From NCBI RefSeq assembly GCF_000834655.1, contig NZ_JXQQ01000015.1, forward strand, positions 35,166 to 99,165: DNA of 64,000 nt, given 5' to 3'. This document shows, one piece after another, positions 16,039 through 25,809 of this stretch; position 1 is the stretch's first letter, and the number at the start of each line of letters is the position of its first letter. This DNA comes from Variovorax paradoxus. Its GTDB lineage: Bacteria > Pseudomonadota > Gammaproteobacteria > Burkholderiales > Burkholderiaceae_C. The notes beneath the pieces are model-generated. The model was given only the letters and a program-made list of their open reading frames with translations. It made no database searches and was not told the DNA's origin. A program made the position numbers and the translations under genes.

Positions 16039-16517
16039 GCGTCGAGACCCTGATCGCGGACTACGGCAATGCCGCGCAGGCCGCGGCGCTGGTCGAGCTG
16101 CTCGACGCCTACGCCCGCGATCCGGCCGGTGGCGGCACGCCGCTGGCTGCCGCCGTGCGCGAAGGCCTGCCGGCCGCGCTGGCGGCACGTCCGCAGGCCT
16201 TCAGCGTGCTGGCCTTCGATGGCGACACGCCCGTGGGCCTGATCAATTGCATCGAGGGCTTCTCGACCTTCGCCTGCAAGCCGCTGGTCAACGTGCACGA
16301 CGTGGTCGTGCTGCCCAGTCATCGCGGCCAGCGCGTGGCGCAGCAGATGTTCGCGCGGGTTGAGGAGGAGGCGCGGAGGCGGGGCGCCTGCAAGCTCACG
16401 CTCGAAGTGCTGTCGGGCAACGCATCGGCGCTGCGCTCCTATGAGCGCGAGGGTTTCGCCGGCTCCCAGCTCGATCCGGCTTTCGGGCACGCGGTCTTTC
16501 TTCAGAAGAAGCTCTGA
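16035..16517 (+). CDS. GNAT family N-acetyltransferase
   Basis: 160-aa single-domain acetyl-CoA-dependent acyltransferase. The acetyl-CoA pyrophosphate loop is [15 protein letters not shown] (about 94-108), followed by the [19 protein letters not shown] strand-helix typical of the fold. The substrate is unknown. It overlaps glmM by ATGA and so would be co-expressed with cell-wall precursor synthesis, but that does not prove a cell-wall role. Confidence 0.82.
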
Positions 16518-16524
16518 AAAGGAA

Positions 16525-16556
16525 AGGGCCGAGGCGAATTGATCGCCATCGGCCCT
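16525..16556. terminator. Bidirectional hairpin between convergent genes
   Basis: AGGGCCGA (16525-16532) plus GGCGA pair with TCGCC plus TCGGCCCT (16549-16556), a 13-bp stem with one bulged A and an ATTGA loop. It lies between the convergent GNAT and acyl-CoA dehydrogenase genes. There is no long T tract on either side, so termination strength is uncertain. Confidence 0.5.
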
Positions 16557-16588
16557 CACCCAACCCTCTCCCCGAGGGGAGAGGGTGC
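16557..16588. repeat. REP-like palindrome
   Basis: ACCCTCTCCCC (16563-16573) pairs perfectly with GGGGAGAGGGT (16576-16586) around a GA loop, preceded by CACCCA. This CCCTCTCC/GGAGAGGG form is a widespread intergenic palindrome in high-GC Proteobacteria. Similar C/G-rich elements recur at 50861-50972 and 53628-53750. Confidence 0.55.
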
Positions 16589-16599
16589 AAGACGACGAA

Positions 16600-17871
<1,272 letters not shown>

Positions 17872-17908
17872 GCTGTCTCCTGGTGGGGTTGTCGGGGGAG
17901 GTGCCTGG

Positions 17909-19015
17909 TTACGCCTTTTGGGCGAATTGCCAGGCCATCTCGGCCATCGGTCTCGCGCCGCGTGCTGACGCCACGGCTTGCTCGCTCGATGCGGTACCGG
18001 CCTCGACCCGCTTCGCGATGCCCTGCAGGATTGCAGCCATGCGGAACAGGTTGTAGGCCTGATAGAAATTCCAGTCCGGCGCCAGCGCCTCGGGCGTGCT
18101 GATGCGCGTGCGCTCGCAGTAGCGGGCGATGTATTCGCTTTCGGTGGGAATGCCCAGCGCAGCCACATCGACGCCGCCGATGCCGCGGCCGGTGGTGGGG
18201 GGCATGTGCCACGACATGCAGTGGTAGCTGAAGTCCGCAAGCGGATGGCCCAGCGTGGAGAGCTCCCAGTCCAGCACCGCGATGATCCGCGGCTCGGTGG
18301 GGTGGAACATCACGTTGTCCAGGCGGTAGTCGCCATGGACGATCGAGACCTTGCTCTCGTCGCGCGCGCTTGCCGGCATGTGCGCGGGGAGCCAGTCGAT
18401 CAGGCGCTCCATGGCCTCGATCGGCTGCGACAGTTCGCCGGCGCCGTCGGCAGAGGCCTTGTATTGCTTGCTCCATCGGCCGATCTGGCGCTCGAAGTAA
18501 TTGCCGGGCTTGCCGTAGTCGGCCAGGCCTCGCGCTGCGAAGTCGACCGTGTGAAGCGCCGCGATGACGCGGTTCATCTCGTCGTAGTAGGCCGCGCGCT
18601 CGGCGTTGCTGAAGTCGGGCAGCGACTGGTCCCAGAGTACCCGGCCCTGCATGAACTCCATCACGTAGAAGGCGCGTCCGATGATGGATTCGTCCTCGCA
18701 CAGGCAGTGCATGCGCGGCACGGGCACGTCGGTGCCCTGCAGGCCGCTCATGACCTTGAACTCGCGCTCCACCGCATGCGCCGAGGGCAGCAGCTTGGCG
18801 ACCGGGCCGGGCTTGGCGCGCATCACGTAGCTTTGCGACGGCGTGACGAGCTTGTACGTCGGGTTCGACTGACCGCCCTTGAACATCTCGACGGTCAGCG
18901 GCCCTTTGAAGCCTTCGAGATTCTTTTCGAGCCAGGCGGCGAGCACCTCGATGTCGAAGGCGTGCTGCTGCGACACCGCGCGGGTGCCGACGAAGTTGGA
19001 GAAGTCCTGGCTCAT
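17909..19015 (-). CDS. APH-family small-molecule/acyl-CoA kinase
   Basis: 368-aa kinase-fold protein. The ATP lysine lies in YVMRAKPGP, the catalytic loop is [12 protein letters not shown] (Brenner HGDxxxxN) and the metal site is [15 protein letters not shown]. It is closest in appearance to the kinase half of ACAD10/11 and to LvaA, the 4-hydroxyacyl-CoA kinase of Pseudomonas levulinate catabolism, rather than to aminoglycoside kinases. ATG 19015 is one base after the regulator stop, so translation is coupled. Substrate is inferred only. Confidence 0.85.
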   Translation of the reverse strand: MSQDFSNFVGTRAVSQQHAFDIEVLAAWLEKNLEGFKGPLTVEMFKGGQSNPTYKLVTPSQSYVMRAKPGPVAKLLPSAHAVEREFKVMSGLQGTDVPVPRMHCLCEDESIIGRAFYVMEFMQGRVLWDQSLPDFSNAERAAYYDEMNRVIAALHTVDFAARGLADYGKPGNYFERQIGRWSKQYKASADGAGELSQPIEAMERLIDWLPAHMPASARDESKVSIVHGDYRLDNVMFHPTEPRIIAVLDWELSTLGHPLADFSYHCMSWHMPPTTGRGIGGVDVAALGIPTESEYIARYCERTRISTPEALAPDWNFYQAYNLFRMAAILQGIAKRVEAGTASSEQAVASARGARPMAEMAWQFAQKA

Positions 19016-19016
19016 G

Positions 19017-19736
19017 TCAGATATCCGCTTCCGAGACGCGCATGAGCGCGGCGCGATCCAGAACCACAAGGCCGCCCGGCTCGATCCGGATGGTGCCTTC
19101 GCGTTCCATGGTCTTGAGTTCCTGGTTGACCCGCTGGCGCGATGCGCCCAGCAGTTGCGCCAGTTCTTCCTGCGCCAGTTGCAGGCCGATGCGCATCTGG
19201 CTGCCGTCGTCCAGGTTCGGCACGCCGTAGCTGCGCACCAGGTGAATGAGTTGCTTGGCCAGCCGGGCGCGCAAGGGCAGGGTGTTGAGGTCTTCCACCA
19301 GCCCGAACAGCGTGCGGATGCGGCGCGCCTGCAGCCGCATCAGCGCCTCGTACAGCTCCACGTGCGAGTTGAGGATCTTCTGGAAGTCGGCGCGCGCCAC
19401 GCAAAGGATGGTGCTGTCTCCATGCGCATAGGCGTCGTGCGTGCGCCGGTCCCCGTCGAACATCGCCACGTCGCCGAACCAGATGCCCGGCTCCACGTAC
19501 GTCAGCGTCACCTGCTTGCCCGAGACGGCCGTCGAACTGACCCGCACCGCGCCCTTGGCGCAGGCAATCCAGTGTTCGGGTGGGTCGCCGCGTGCGGCGA
19601 TCAGGTCGCCGTCTTTGTAGCGTTTGACGAAAGCGCATCGGAGGATGTCGTGCCGTAGCGATGGAGATAAGGAAGAGAACCAGCGACCACTGTTGATCGC
19701 TTCACGTTCTTCGATGGTAAGAATGGGGTCGTCCAT
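19017..19736 (-). CDS. Crp/Fnr family transcription regulator
   Basis: 239-aa regulator: a cyclic-nucleotide-binding-like beta barrel (about 20-140) with GDVAMFDGDRRTHDA, a dimer helix, and a winged helix (about 160-235) with recognition helix ASRQRVNQELKTMERE. No Fe-S cysteine cluster of the FNR kind is seen, and the cAMP-contact residues of true CRP are not all present, so the ligand is unknown. RBS GAGAGGAC precedes ATG 19736. It is embedded in the catabolic array it may control. Confidence 0.88.
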   Translation of the reverse strand: MDDPILTIEEREAINSGRWFSSLSPSLRHDILRCAFVKRYKDGDLIAARGDPPEHWIACAKGAVRVSSTAVSGKQVTLTYVEPGIWFGDVAMFDGDRRTHDAYAHGDSTILCVARADFQKILNSHVELYEALMRLQARRIRTLFGLVEDLNTLPLRARLAKQLIHLVRSYGVPNLDDGSQMRIGLQLAQEELAQLLGASRQRVNQELKTMEREGTIRIEPGGLVVLDRAALMRVSEADI

Positions 19737-19797
19737 TGGTCTGTCCTCTCGGCGACTGGAAAGCTGGGGGGTGTCACGGGAGCGACGCCATAAGGCG

Positions 19798-20577
19798 CTA
19801 CTCGTACTGCGGCGGTTTCTTCTCGAGGAACGCGGCGATGCCGATGCCCGCGTTCGCATGGTGCAGGTTGCGCACGAAGTGATCGCGCTCCTGCGACAGC
19901 TGCGCGGCCAGCGTGGCGCCGCGCGCTTCGCTCAGCAGTTCCTTGATGCTGGCCAGCGAGTTCGGTGCGCGGGCGTTGAGCTTTTTCGCCAGCGACAGCG
20001 CGCCCGCCAGGGCCTGTCCGTTCTCGGTGAGCTCGTTCACCAGGCCGGCCGCATGCAGGCGCGGCGCGCCGATGCGCTCGCCGTTCATGAGCCATTCGCT
20101 GGCAAGCTGCCGCGGCAGCTGCTGCCCCAGGTGCCAGCTGAGGCCCCCGTCGGGCGACAGCGCCACGTTGCTGTAGGAGGCGGCGAACACCGCATCGCGC
20201 GCCGCCACCACGAAGTCGCAGGCGAGGGCGAGCGAAAAGCCCGCGCCGGCCGCAGCGCCTTCGACGGCCGCGATGATCGGCTTGGGAAAGGTGCGGATCG
20301 AATCGATCCAGTTGTGCAGGCCCTCGATGCTCTCGGCCTGCACCGAGCGGTCGAGTTCGCGGTTGGCCAAGAGGCGCTGCAGCGAGCCGCCGGCGCAGAA
20401 CCATGCGCCTTCGCCCACGATGACGACGCTGCGGATCTCGCTGCTGCTCTCGGCGCCATTGAGCGCCTCGATGCCGGCGGCGTAGATCTCGGGGCCCAGC
20501 GCGTTGCGCTGGGTGGGATTGGCGATTGTCAGCACCATGGTGCTGCCTTCGCTCGTGCTCTTGAGTTCGGCGGTCAT
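19798..20577 (-). CDS. Enoyl-CoA hydratase/isomerase (PaaG-like crotonase)
   Basis: 259-aa crotonase-fold enzyme acting on acyl-CoA thioesters. Oxyanion-hole parts are FCAGGSLQRL and EGAAAGAGFSLALACD. The position of the first catalytic Glu of hydratases is Phe here (GAGFSL) and the second site reads ALSPDGGLSW, with Asp as in PaaG-type isomerases. So isomerase or ring-opening chemistry is more likely than plain hydration. It lies 33 nt after the dehydrogenase gene. Confidence 0.85.
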   Translation of the reverse strand: MTAELKSTSEGSTMVLTIANPTQRNALGPEIYAAGIEALNGAESSSEIRSVVIVGEGAWFCAGGSLQRLLANRELDRSVQAESIEGLHNWIDSIRTFPKPIIAAVEGAAAGAGFSLALACDFVVAARDAVFAASYSNVALSPDGGLSWHLGQQLPRQLASEWLMNGERIGAPRLHAAGLVNELTENGQALAGALSLAKKLNARAPNSLASIKELLSEARGATLAAQLSQERDHFVRNLHHANAGIGIAAFLEKKPPQYE

Positions 20578-20610
20578 CGCTGTCGCGTTTCCAGTCGGTT
20601 GGTGGTTTAT

Positions 20611-22131
20611 TTATTCTTCTTCGTGCAGCAGGCTCAGGCCCAGCGCGCCGCGGCGGCGCAGCCACGGGCTCGGGCGATAACGCGGGTCGCCGTAGACCGT
20701 CTGCAGGTTGAACAGCACCTCGAGCATGTTGGTCGGGCCGTAGAGGTTGCCCATGGCCAGGGGGCCGCGCGGGTAGCCGAGGCCCAGCTGCACGGCCGTC
20801 TCGAGGTCGGCCGGCGAGCACACGCGCTGCTGGCACATGTCGGTGGCGATGTTGACGATGGTGCCGATCACGCGCTGCGTGACGAAGCCGCCGCTGTCGC
20901 GAATCACGCTCACCGCCTTGCCGTCGCGCGCGAAGAGGGCGTGCGCGGCATCGCGGATGTCGCGGCGGGTGGCCGGGTTGGTGGCGAGCACGCGGCGCTT
21001 GGTGGCGGCGTCGTCGATCAGCATGTCGATGCCGACGGTGCGCGTGGCGTCCAGGCGCTCGACCGCCGCAACGGTGGTCACGTCGAAGCCCAGCGGGGCC
21101 ACGAGGATCAGCGAGTGCGGCGCGGCCGTGGCACCGCTGTCGATCTGGGCGCCCAGCGTGTTGATCAGGCGCAGCAACTCGGCACGGCGTGCAGCGCGGG
21201 GCGAAACCCAGACTGAGGGCGTGCCGTCCACCACGGGCGCGGGGGCCTCGGGCGTCCGCTGCATCACGCCATCGGTGTAGCGATAGAAGCCTTCGCCGGT
21301 CTTGCGGCCGAGCGCGCCAGCGGCCAGGCGCTGCGCGGTGATCACGCTCGGGCGGAACCGCGGCTCCTCGAAGTACTGGTGGTAGATCGACTCCATCACC
21401 GGGTGCGACACGTCGAGCGCCGTCAGGTCCAGCAGCTCGAACGGGCCGAGGCGAAAGCCCGCCTGGTCCTTGAGGATGCGATCGATGGTCGCGAAGTCGG
21501 TGACGCCTTCGCTCACGATGCGCAGCGCCTCGGTGCCGTAGCCGCGCCCCGCGTGGTTCACGATGAAGCCGGGCGTGTCCTGCGCCTGCACCGCGCTGTG
21601 GCCCATCTGCACCGCGTAGCCGGCAAGCTGCTTGCAGACCTCGGGCGCGGTCTTGAAGCCCGCCACCACCTCGACCACCTTCATCAGCGGCACGGGGTTG
21701 AAGAAGTGAAAGCCCGCAAAGCGCTCCGGATGCGAGAGGCCGGCTGCGATGGCCGTGACCGAGAGCGACGAAGTGTTGGTGACCAGCGTGGCCGTCGGGG
21801 CCACCACGGTCTCGATTTCGCGGAAGAGCTTGCGCTTGACTTCGAGGTCTTCGATCACAGCCTCGATGACGAGGTCGCAGCCGGCGAGCGCCTGGATCGT
21901 ATCGACCGCCCGCACGCGTGCGATCTGCGCATCGCGGGCCGCTGCGTCGAGCTTGCCCTTTTCGTGCAGCTTGTTCCATTGGGCGATGAGGGCTTCGCGC
22001 CCGCGTTCGGCGGCACCCGCGAAGCTGTCGAGAAGCAGCACTTCGCTGCCGGCCTGGGCGGCGATCTGCGCAATTCCGCGACCCATGGCGCCGGCGCCGA
22101 TGAGCCCGATCCTTTGGTAGTTCACTGTCAT
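20611..22131 (-). CDS. 3-hydroxyacyl-CoA dehydrogenase (PaaH/PaaC-like)
   Basis: 506-aa NAD-dependent dehydrogenase oxidising 3-hydroxyacyl-CoA. The Rossmann motif GAGAMG is at residues 12-17; the catalytic His is in FHFFNPVPLMKVVEV; the family C-terminal domain occurs twice, around DTPGFIVNHAGRGYG and again around DSGGFVTQRVIG, as in the phenylacetate-pathway PaaH. It pairs with the PaaG-like gene downstream, suggesting a shared beta-oxidation-type route, though the rest of a paa operon is absent here. Confidence 0.9.
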   Translation of the reverse strand: MTVNYQRIGLIGAGAMGRGIAQIAAQAGSEVLLLDSFAGAAERGREALIAQWNKLHEKGKLDAAARDAQIARVRAVDTIQALAGCDLVIEAVIEDLEVKRKLFREIETVVAPTATLVTNTSSLSVTAIAAGLSHPERFAGFHFFNPVPLMKVVEVVAGFKTAPEVCKQLAGYAVQMGHSAVQAQDTPGFIVNHAGRGYGTEALRIVSEGVTDFATIDRILKDQAGFRLGPFELLDLTALDVSHPVMESIYHQYFEEPRFRPSVITAQRLAAGALGRKTGEGFYRYTDGVMQRTPEAPAPVVDGTPSVWVSPRAARRAELLRLINTLGAQIDSGATAAPHSLILVAPLGFDVTTVAAVERLDATRTVGIDMLIDDAATKRRVLATNPATRRDIRDAAHALFARDGKAVSVIRDSGGFVTQRVIGTIVNIATDMCQQRVCSPADLETAVQLGLGYPRGPLAMGNLYGPTNMLEVLFNLQTVYGDPRYRPSPWLRRRGALGLSLLHEEE

Positions 22132-22277
22132 TTGATGAAGATTTTCGCTGGTTGATTGGTGTGAGGGCCTGACGCGCAGGTGCTGGCCGGGGAGTGCCTG
22201 GCGAGCGTCGACAGACTCCGATTTTGCAATCTCGCGCAGGCGATGCGTCCCGGGTCTTACGCGGGGCCCGCTTTTTT

Positions 22278-23435
22278 TCAGGCCGGTCGACGGCTGCGGT
22301 CGATGGCCACGCTCAGGCCGATGGCGACCAGCAGCAGGGCAAGGCCGACCCGGCTCATCCACGGCGCCGCGTCGTTCGCCAGCAGCCAGCCGCCCAAGCC
22401 TGCACCGACGGCCTGGCCGATGTAGATGCCCGAACTGTTGAGCGCGACGGAGCCCGGCGCGAGCGCGGGCGCCAGGCCCACCAGCCGCGCCTGCTGCGCC
22501 GAATTGGTGGCGAAGCAGCCCAGGCCCCAGGGCACGATCACCACCGCCAGCCACGCGAGCGTGCTCGCGAACGGCCAGACGAACAGGCTGAGCGCGATCA
22601 GCGAACTCGTCAGCAGCACCATGCGGCCGGCGCCGATGCGGTCGATGTAGCGGCTGACCACCATGTTGCCGATCAGCCCGAAGGCGCCGAACAGGGCCCA
22701 CATCAGGCTCAGTGTGTTGGCGTCCGCGCCGAAACTCTGCTTGAGGATGGGGCCGAAATAGCTGAACAGCACGAACTGCCCCGAGCCTTGCAGCGCCGTG
22801 ACCGACACGATGCCCATCAGCACCGGGCTGCGCAGCACGCGCGACCATGCGGCGGCCGTGAGCGCGGCAGGCCGGATACCGGTGGGAAGCGTGAGCCAGA
22901 TCGAGGCGGCGCTCACGACGCTCAACATTGCGATAGCGATGAAAGCCATGCGCCAGCCGAGGTGGCCGCCGATCAGCGCGCCGATCGGCAGGCCCAGCAC
23001 AGACGCCATCGACCAGCCAAGGAAGACGAAGGTGACGGCGCGCCCGCGGTGTTCCGGGGGCACCAGCAGGCCGGCGCAGGCCGCAGCCTGCGGCGTGAAG
23101 ATTGCCGGCGCAATCACCGTGAGCATGCGCACGGGCAGCAGGGCGCCGAAGCTTGGCATCAGTGCGCAGATGGCGTGCCCAGTGGCGTACCAGAGGAGCG
23201 TGAGGGCGAGGAGCTGGCGGCGGTCCCAGCCCGCGACCACGGCTGCCAGCAGCGGGGCACCTAGGCACATGACGATCGCTGCTGCGGTGATCAATTGGCC
23301 CGCTGTCGCGACCGCGACAGAAAGCGAGACGCTGATCTCGTTGAGCGTGCCGGGCACCACCATCACGCCGGTGCCGATCACGAAATTGCCGGCCAGCAGC
23401 GCCCAGAGCGCGCCCCGGGGCGCAGGCCGGCTCAT
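22278..23435 (-). CDS. MFS transporter, DHA1-like
   Basis: 385-aa inner-membrane protein with about 12 helices. The N-terminal half has the NEISVSLSVAVATAGQLITA stretch and GHLGWRMAFIAIA before helix 6, typical of AraJ/YdhP-like drug or sugar exporters. Substrate not assignable. It follows the 2-hydroxyacid dehydrogenase by 4 nt, so those two are likely one unit, with a 146-nt gap before the hydroxyacyl-CoA dehydrogenase gene. Confidence 0.87.
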   Translation of the reverse strand: MSRPAPRGALWALLAGNFVIGTGVMVVPGTLNEISVSLSVAVATAGQLITAAAIVMCLGAPLLAAVVAGWDRRQLLALTLLWYATGHAICALMPSFGALLPVRMLTVIAPAIFTPQAAACAGLLVPPEHRGRAVTFVFLGWSMASVLGLPIGALIGGHLGWRMAFIAIAMLSVVSAASIWLTLPTGIRPAALTAAAWSRVLRSPVLMGIVSVTALQGSGQFVLFSYFGPILKQSFGADANTLSLMWALFGAFGLIGNMVVSRYIDRIGAGRMVLLTSSLIALSLFVWPFASTLAWLAVVIVPWGLGCFATNSAQQARLVGLAPALAPGSVALNSSGIYIGQAVGAGLGGWLLANDAAPWMSRVGLALLLVAIGLSVAIDRSRRPA

Positions 23436-23439
23436 GGAT

Positions 23440-24447
23440 TCACCGGCGAACCTGCAGCGCGCCGGGATTCACGATATTGGTGGGGTTGCCCTTGATGAAG
23501 CTTACGACGTTGTCGAAAGCCTGGCCGAAGTAGCTCTCATAGCTGTCCTGCTCCACGTAGCCGATGTGCGGCGTGCAGATGCAGTTTTCCAGCCGCAGCA
23601 GCGCGTGGCCCTGCAGCGGCGGCTCGCTCTCGAACACGTCGATGGCTGCGAGGCCGGGGCGTCCACGATTGAGCGCGGCGAGCAGCGCATCGGCTTCGAC
23701 GAGTTCGGCACGGGAGGTGTTCACGAAGAGCGCTGTCGGCTTCATGCGCGAGAGGTCTTCGAGCGTGACGAGACCGTTGGTTTCCTCATTGAGCCGCAGG
23801 TGCACCGAGAGAACATCGGCTGCGGCGAAGAACTCGTGGCGGTTCTGCGCGACCTGGAAGCCATCGGAGCGCGCCTTCGCGCAACTCGCCTCCCGGCCCC
23901 AGATCACCACCTGCATGCCGAAGGCCTGCCCGTAGCGCGCCACCAGCTGGCCGATGCGGCCATAGCCCCAGATGCAGAGCGTCTTGCCCTTGAGCACCGA
24001 GCCGAGGCCGAAATTGGGCGGCATCGAGGCCGATTTGAGGCCCGACTGCTGCCACGCTCCGTGCTTGAGGTTGCTGATGTACTGCGGCAGCCGGCGCATG
24101 GCCGCCATGATCAACGCCCAAGTGAGTTCTGCGGGGGCCTGCGGGGAACCCGAGCCCTCGGCCACCGCCACGCCGCGCTCGGTGCAGGCATTGACGTCGA
24201 TGTGGCCACCGACGCGCCCGGTCTGCGAAATGAGCTTGAGCTTGGGCAGCTTCTCGATCAGCTGGCGCGATATCTGGGTGCGCTCGCGAATCAGCACGAT
24301 CACGTCGGCGTCCTTGAGGCGAACCGACAGTTGCCCGATGCCCTTGACCGTATTGGTGTAGACCTTGGCCGCGTACGCGTCCAGCTTGGCGGCGCAGCGC
24401 AGCTTGCGCACGGCGTCCTGGTAATCGTCGAGGATCACAATGTTCAT
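23440..24447 (-). CDS. D-2-hydroxyacid dehydrogenase family protein
   Basis: 335-aa NAD(P)-dependent 2-ketoacid reductase/2-hydroxyacid oxidoreductase. The nucleotide fold has LCIWGYGRIGQLVA (about 145-158), the substrate Arg in NTSRAELVE, the Glu in IDVFESEPP and the catalytic His in TPHIGYVE. Start MNIVILDDYQ at 24447 is preferred over an upstream extension because it is the usual start of this group. Substrate unknown. Confidence 0.9.
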   Translation of the reverse strand: MNIVILDDYQDAVRKLRCAAKLDAYAAKVYTNTVKGIGQLSVRLKDADVIVLIRERTQISRQLIEKLPKLKLISQTGRVGGHIDVNACTERGVAVAEGSGSPQAPAELTWALIMAAMRRLPQYISNLKHGAWQQSGLKSASMPPNFGLGSVLKGKTLCIWGYGRIGQLVARYGQAFGMQVVIWGREASCAKARSDGFQVAQNRHEFFAAADVLSVHLRLNEETNGLVTLEDLSRMKPTALFVNTSRAELVEADALLAALNRGRPGLAAIDVFESEPPLQGHALLRLENCICTPHIGYVEQDSYESYFGQAFDNVVSFIKGNPTNIVNPGALQVRR

Positions 24448-24548
24448 GGCGTGCCATTGTGCCTCGCAGCATTGGGATGTCGCGCCAGTGAACGTTTGGA
24501 TACCCACCCCGGGGGCGCTCCTGGAGCGGTTCCTCGCGGGAAATTGTG

Positions 24549-24914
24549 TCAGTGCAGGCGCGTGGAGCGGAGCGCCGAACTCAAGCTTTCCGCCGCCTCG
24601 AGCGCCGCCAGACGGTCGAGTTCCGCGCAGACATCGGCCATGCGGCCGGAGATCACCATGCGATTGCGGTCCTTGCTTTGCCCGTCGATCACACGAACCA
24701 CGCGCAGCGGGCGTGCAGGCGCTGCGACGGTTGCCGCTGGTGCAGGTGTGCTTGCGGCGCGCGCAGTGCAGGCCGGGCGCACAGCTACGTAGCGCAGTCC
24801 GGCCGCAGTGTCGCCACTGTCCCTGCGGCGAGGGCGGCGGGCAGGCATCAGGCGGCTTGCAAGCGATTGCAGCGGCATCCAGAAATCAGCGATGGCGAGG
24901 AGGGCGATTCCCAT
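24549..24914 (-). CDS. Uncharacterised small protein downstream of lexA
   Basis: 121 aa, no known domain recognised. The N-terminus is hydrophobic then Arg-rich (MPARRPRRRD), the middle is Ala/Pro-rich, and the C-terminal third (RVIDGQSKDRNRMVISGRM through LDRLAALEA) looks folded and conserved in style. A GGAG ribosome site precedes ATG 24914. It is 138 nt from the lexA stop in the same direction and could be read through from the SOS promoter. Confidence 0.6.
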   Translation of the reverse strand: MGIALLAIADFWMPLQSLASRLMPARRPRRRDSGDTAAGLRYVAVRPACTARAASTPAPAATVAAPARPLRVVRVIDGQSKDRNRMVISGRMADVCAELDRLAALEAAESLSSALRSTRLH

Positions 24915-25052
24915 GTGAACTCCAAAAAAGTCTGAGGTTGAACACAGGCAGGATTTCTTGAATCGGCCGCGACAGGGTGATGGCGACTTCGCGCCATACG
25001 CCCGCCACCTGTTGCGGCCGGATGGGGTGCTGCTGCAAGCAGGCTGCAGGGC

Positions 25053-25736
25053 CTACATCAGCATGGTGTTGCGGATGAGGCCGACCGCGAGGCCCTCGAT
25101 TTCGAAGGGCTCGCCGGGTTGGACGATGATGGTCGGGTAGTCGGGGTTCTCGGCGTGCAGCTCAATCACCTGCTTGTTGCGCTTCAGACGCTTGACGGTG
25201 ACTTCGTCGCCCAGGCGCGCCACCACGATCTGGCCGTTGCGCGCTTCCTTGGTGGCCTGCACCGCGAGCAGGTCGCCGTCCATGATGCCGGCATCGCGCA
25301 TCGACATGCCGCGCACCTTGAGCAGGTAGTCGGGCTGGCGCTGGAACAGGGTGTTCTCCACGTAGTAGGTCTGGTCGACGTGCTCTTGCGCGAGGATGGG
25401 CGAACCGGCAGCAACGCGACCGATGAGCGGCAGCGCCAGCTGTGCCATGCCGGGCAAGGAGAGCGAGAACTGGCCACCTTCGCGATGGCGCGTTTCGTTG
25501 AGCGAACGCAGCGCATCGCCCTTGAGGCGGATGCCGCGGGAGGTGCCGCTGACGAGTTCGATCACGCCCTTGCGAGCCAGCGCCTGCAGGTGTTCTTCGG
25601 CGGCGTTGGCCGACTTGAACCCCAGCTCGGTGGCAATTTCGGCGCGCGTGGGCGGCGCACCGGTGCGCGCGATGGCGCTCTGGATCAAGTCGAGGATCTG
25701 CTGCTGGCGGGCGGTAAGCTTTACGGCGAACTGCAT
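25053..25736 (-). CDS. lexA: LexA SOS repressor
   Basis: Represses DNA-damage genes and self-cleaves when RecA filaments form. The 227-aa protein has the winged HTH ([23 protein letters not shown], in parts about 28-50), a cleavage site Ala110-Gly111 in RVAAGSP, catalytic Ser145 in RGMSM and Lys182 in VTVKRLK. A longer linker than in E. coli explains the extra length. Two LexA-box-like sites lie just upstream, consistent with autoregulation. Confidence 0.97.
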   Translation of the reverse strand: MQFAVKLTARQQQILDLIQSAIARTGAPPTRAEIATELGFKSANAAEEHLQALARKGVIELVSGTSRGIRLKGDALRSLNETRHREGGQFSLSLPGMAQLALPLIGRVAAGSPILAQEHVDQTYYVENTLFQRQPDYLLKVRGMSMRDAGIMDGDLLAVQATKEARNGQIVVARLGDEVTVKRLKRNKQVIELHAENPDYPTIIVQPGEPFEIEGLAVGLIRNTMLM

Positions 25737-25754
25737 ATGTGGTTCCTTGCGGCA

Positions 25755-25789
25755 CTGGCTAGATATCCAGTACCTGTATTTTTAACCAG
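25755..25789. promoter_or_regulatory. Two tandem LexA (SOS) boxes
   Basis: CTGGCTAGATATCCAG at 25755-25770 and CTGTATTTTTAACCAG at 25774-25789 both fit CTG-N10-CAG. They are 19 nt apart start to start, in the lexA/asparaginase divergent region, and begin 18 nt upstream of the lexA ATG. Two boxes upstream of lexA also occur in E. coli. Confidence 0.8.
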
Positions 25790-25809
25790 TTTTTGGAAGT
25801 TGACAAGTC

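Noticed and set aside
17909..19015. Aminoglycoside phosphotransferase
   Set aside because: Only the kinase fold is shared; the ACAD neighbour and the motif style point to acyl-CoA kinase.
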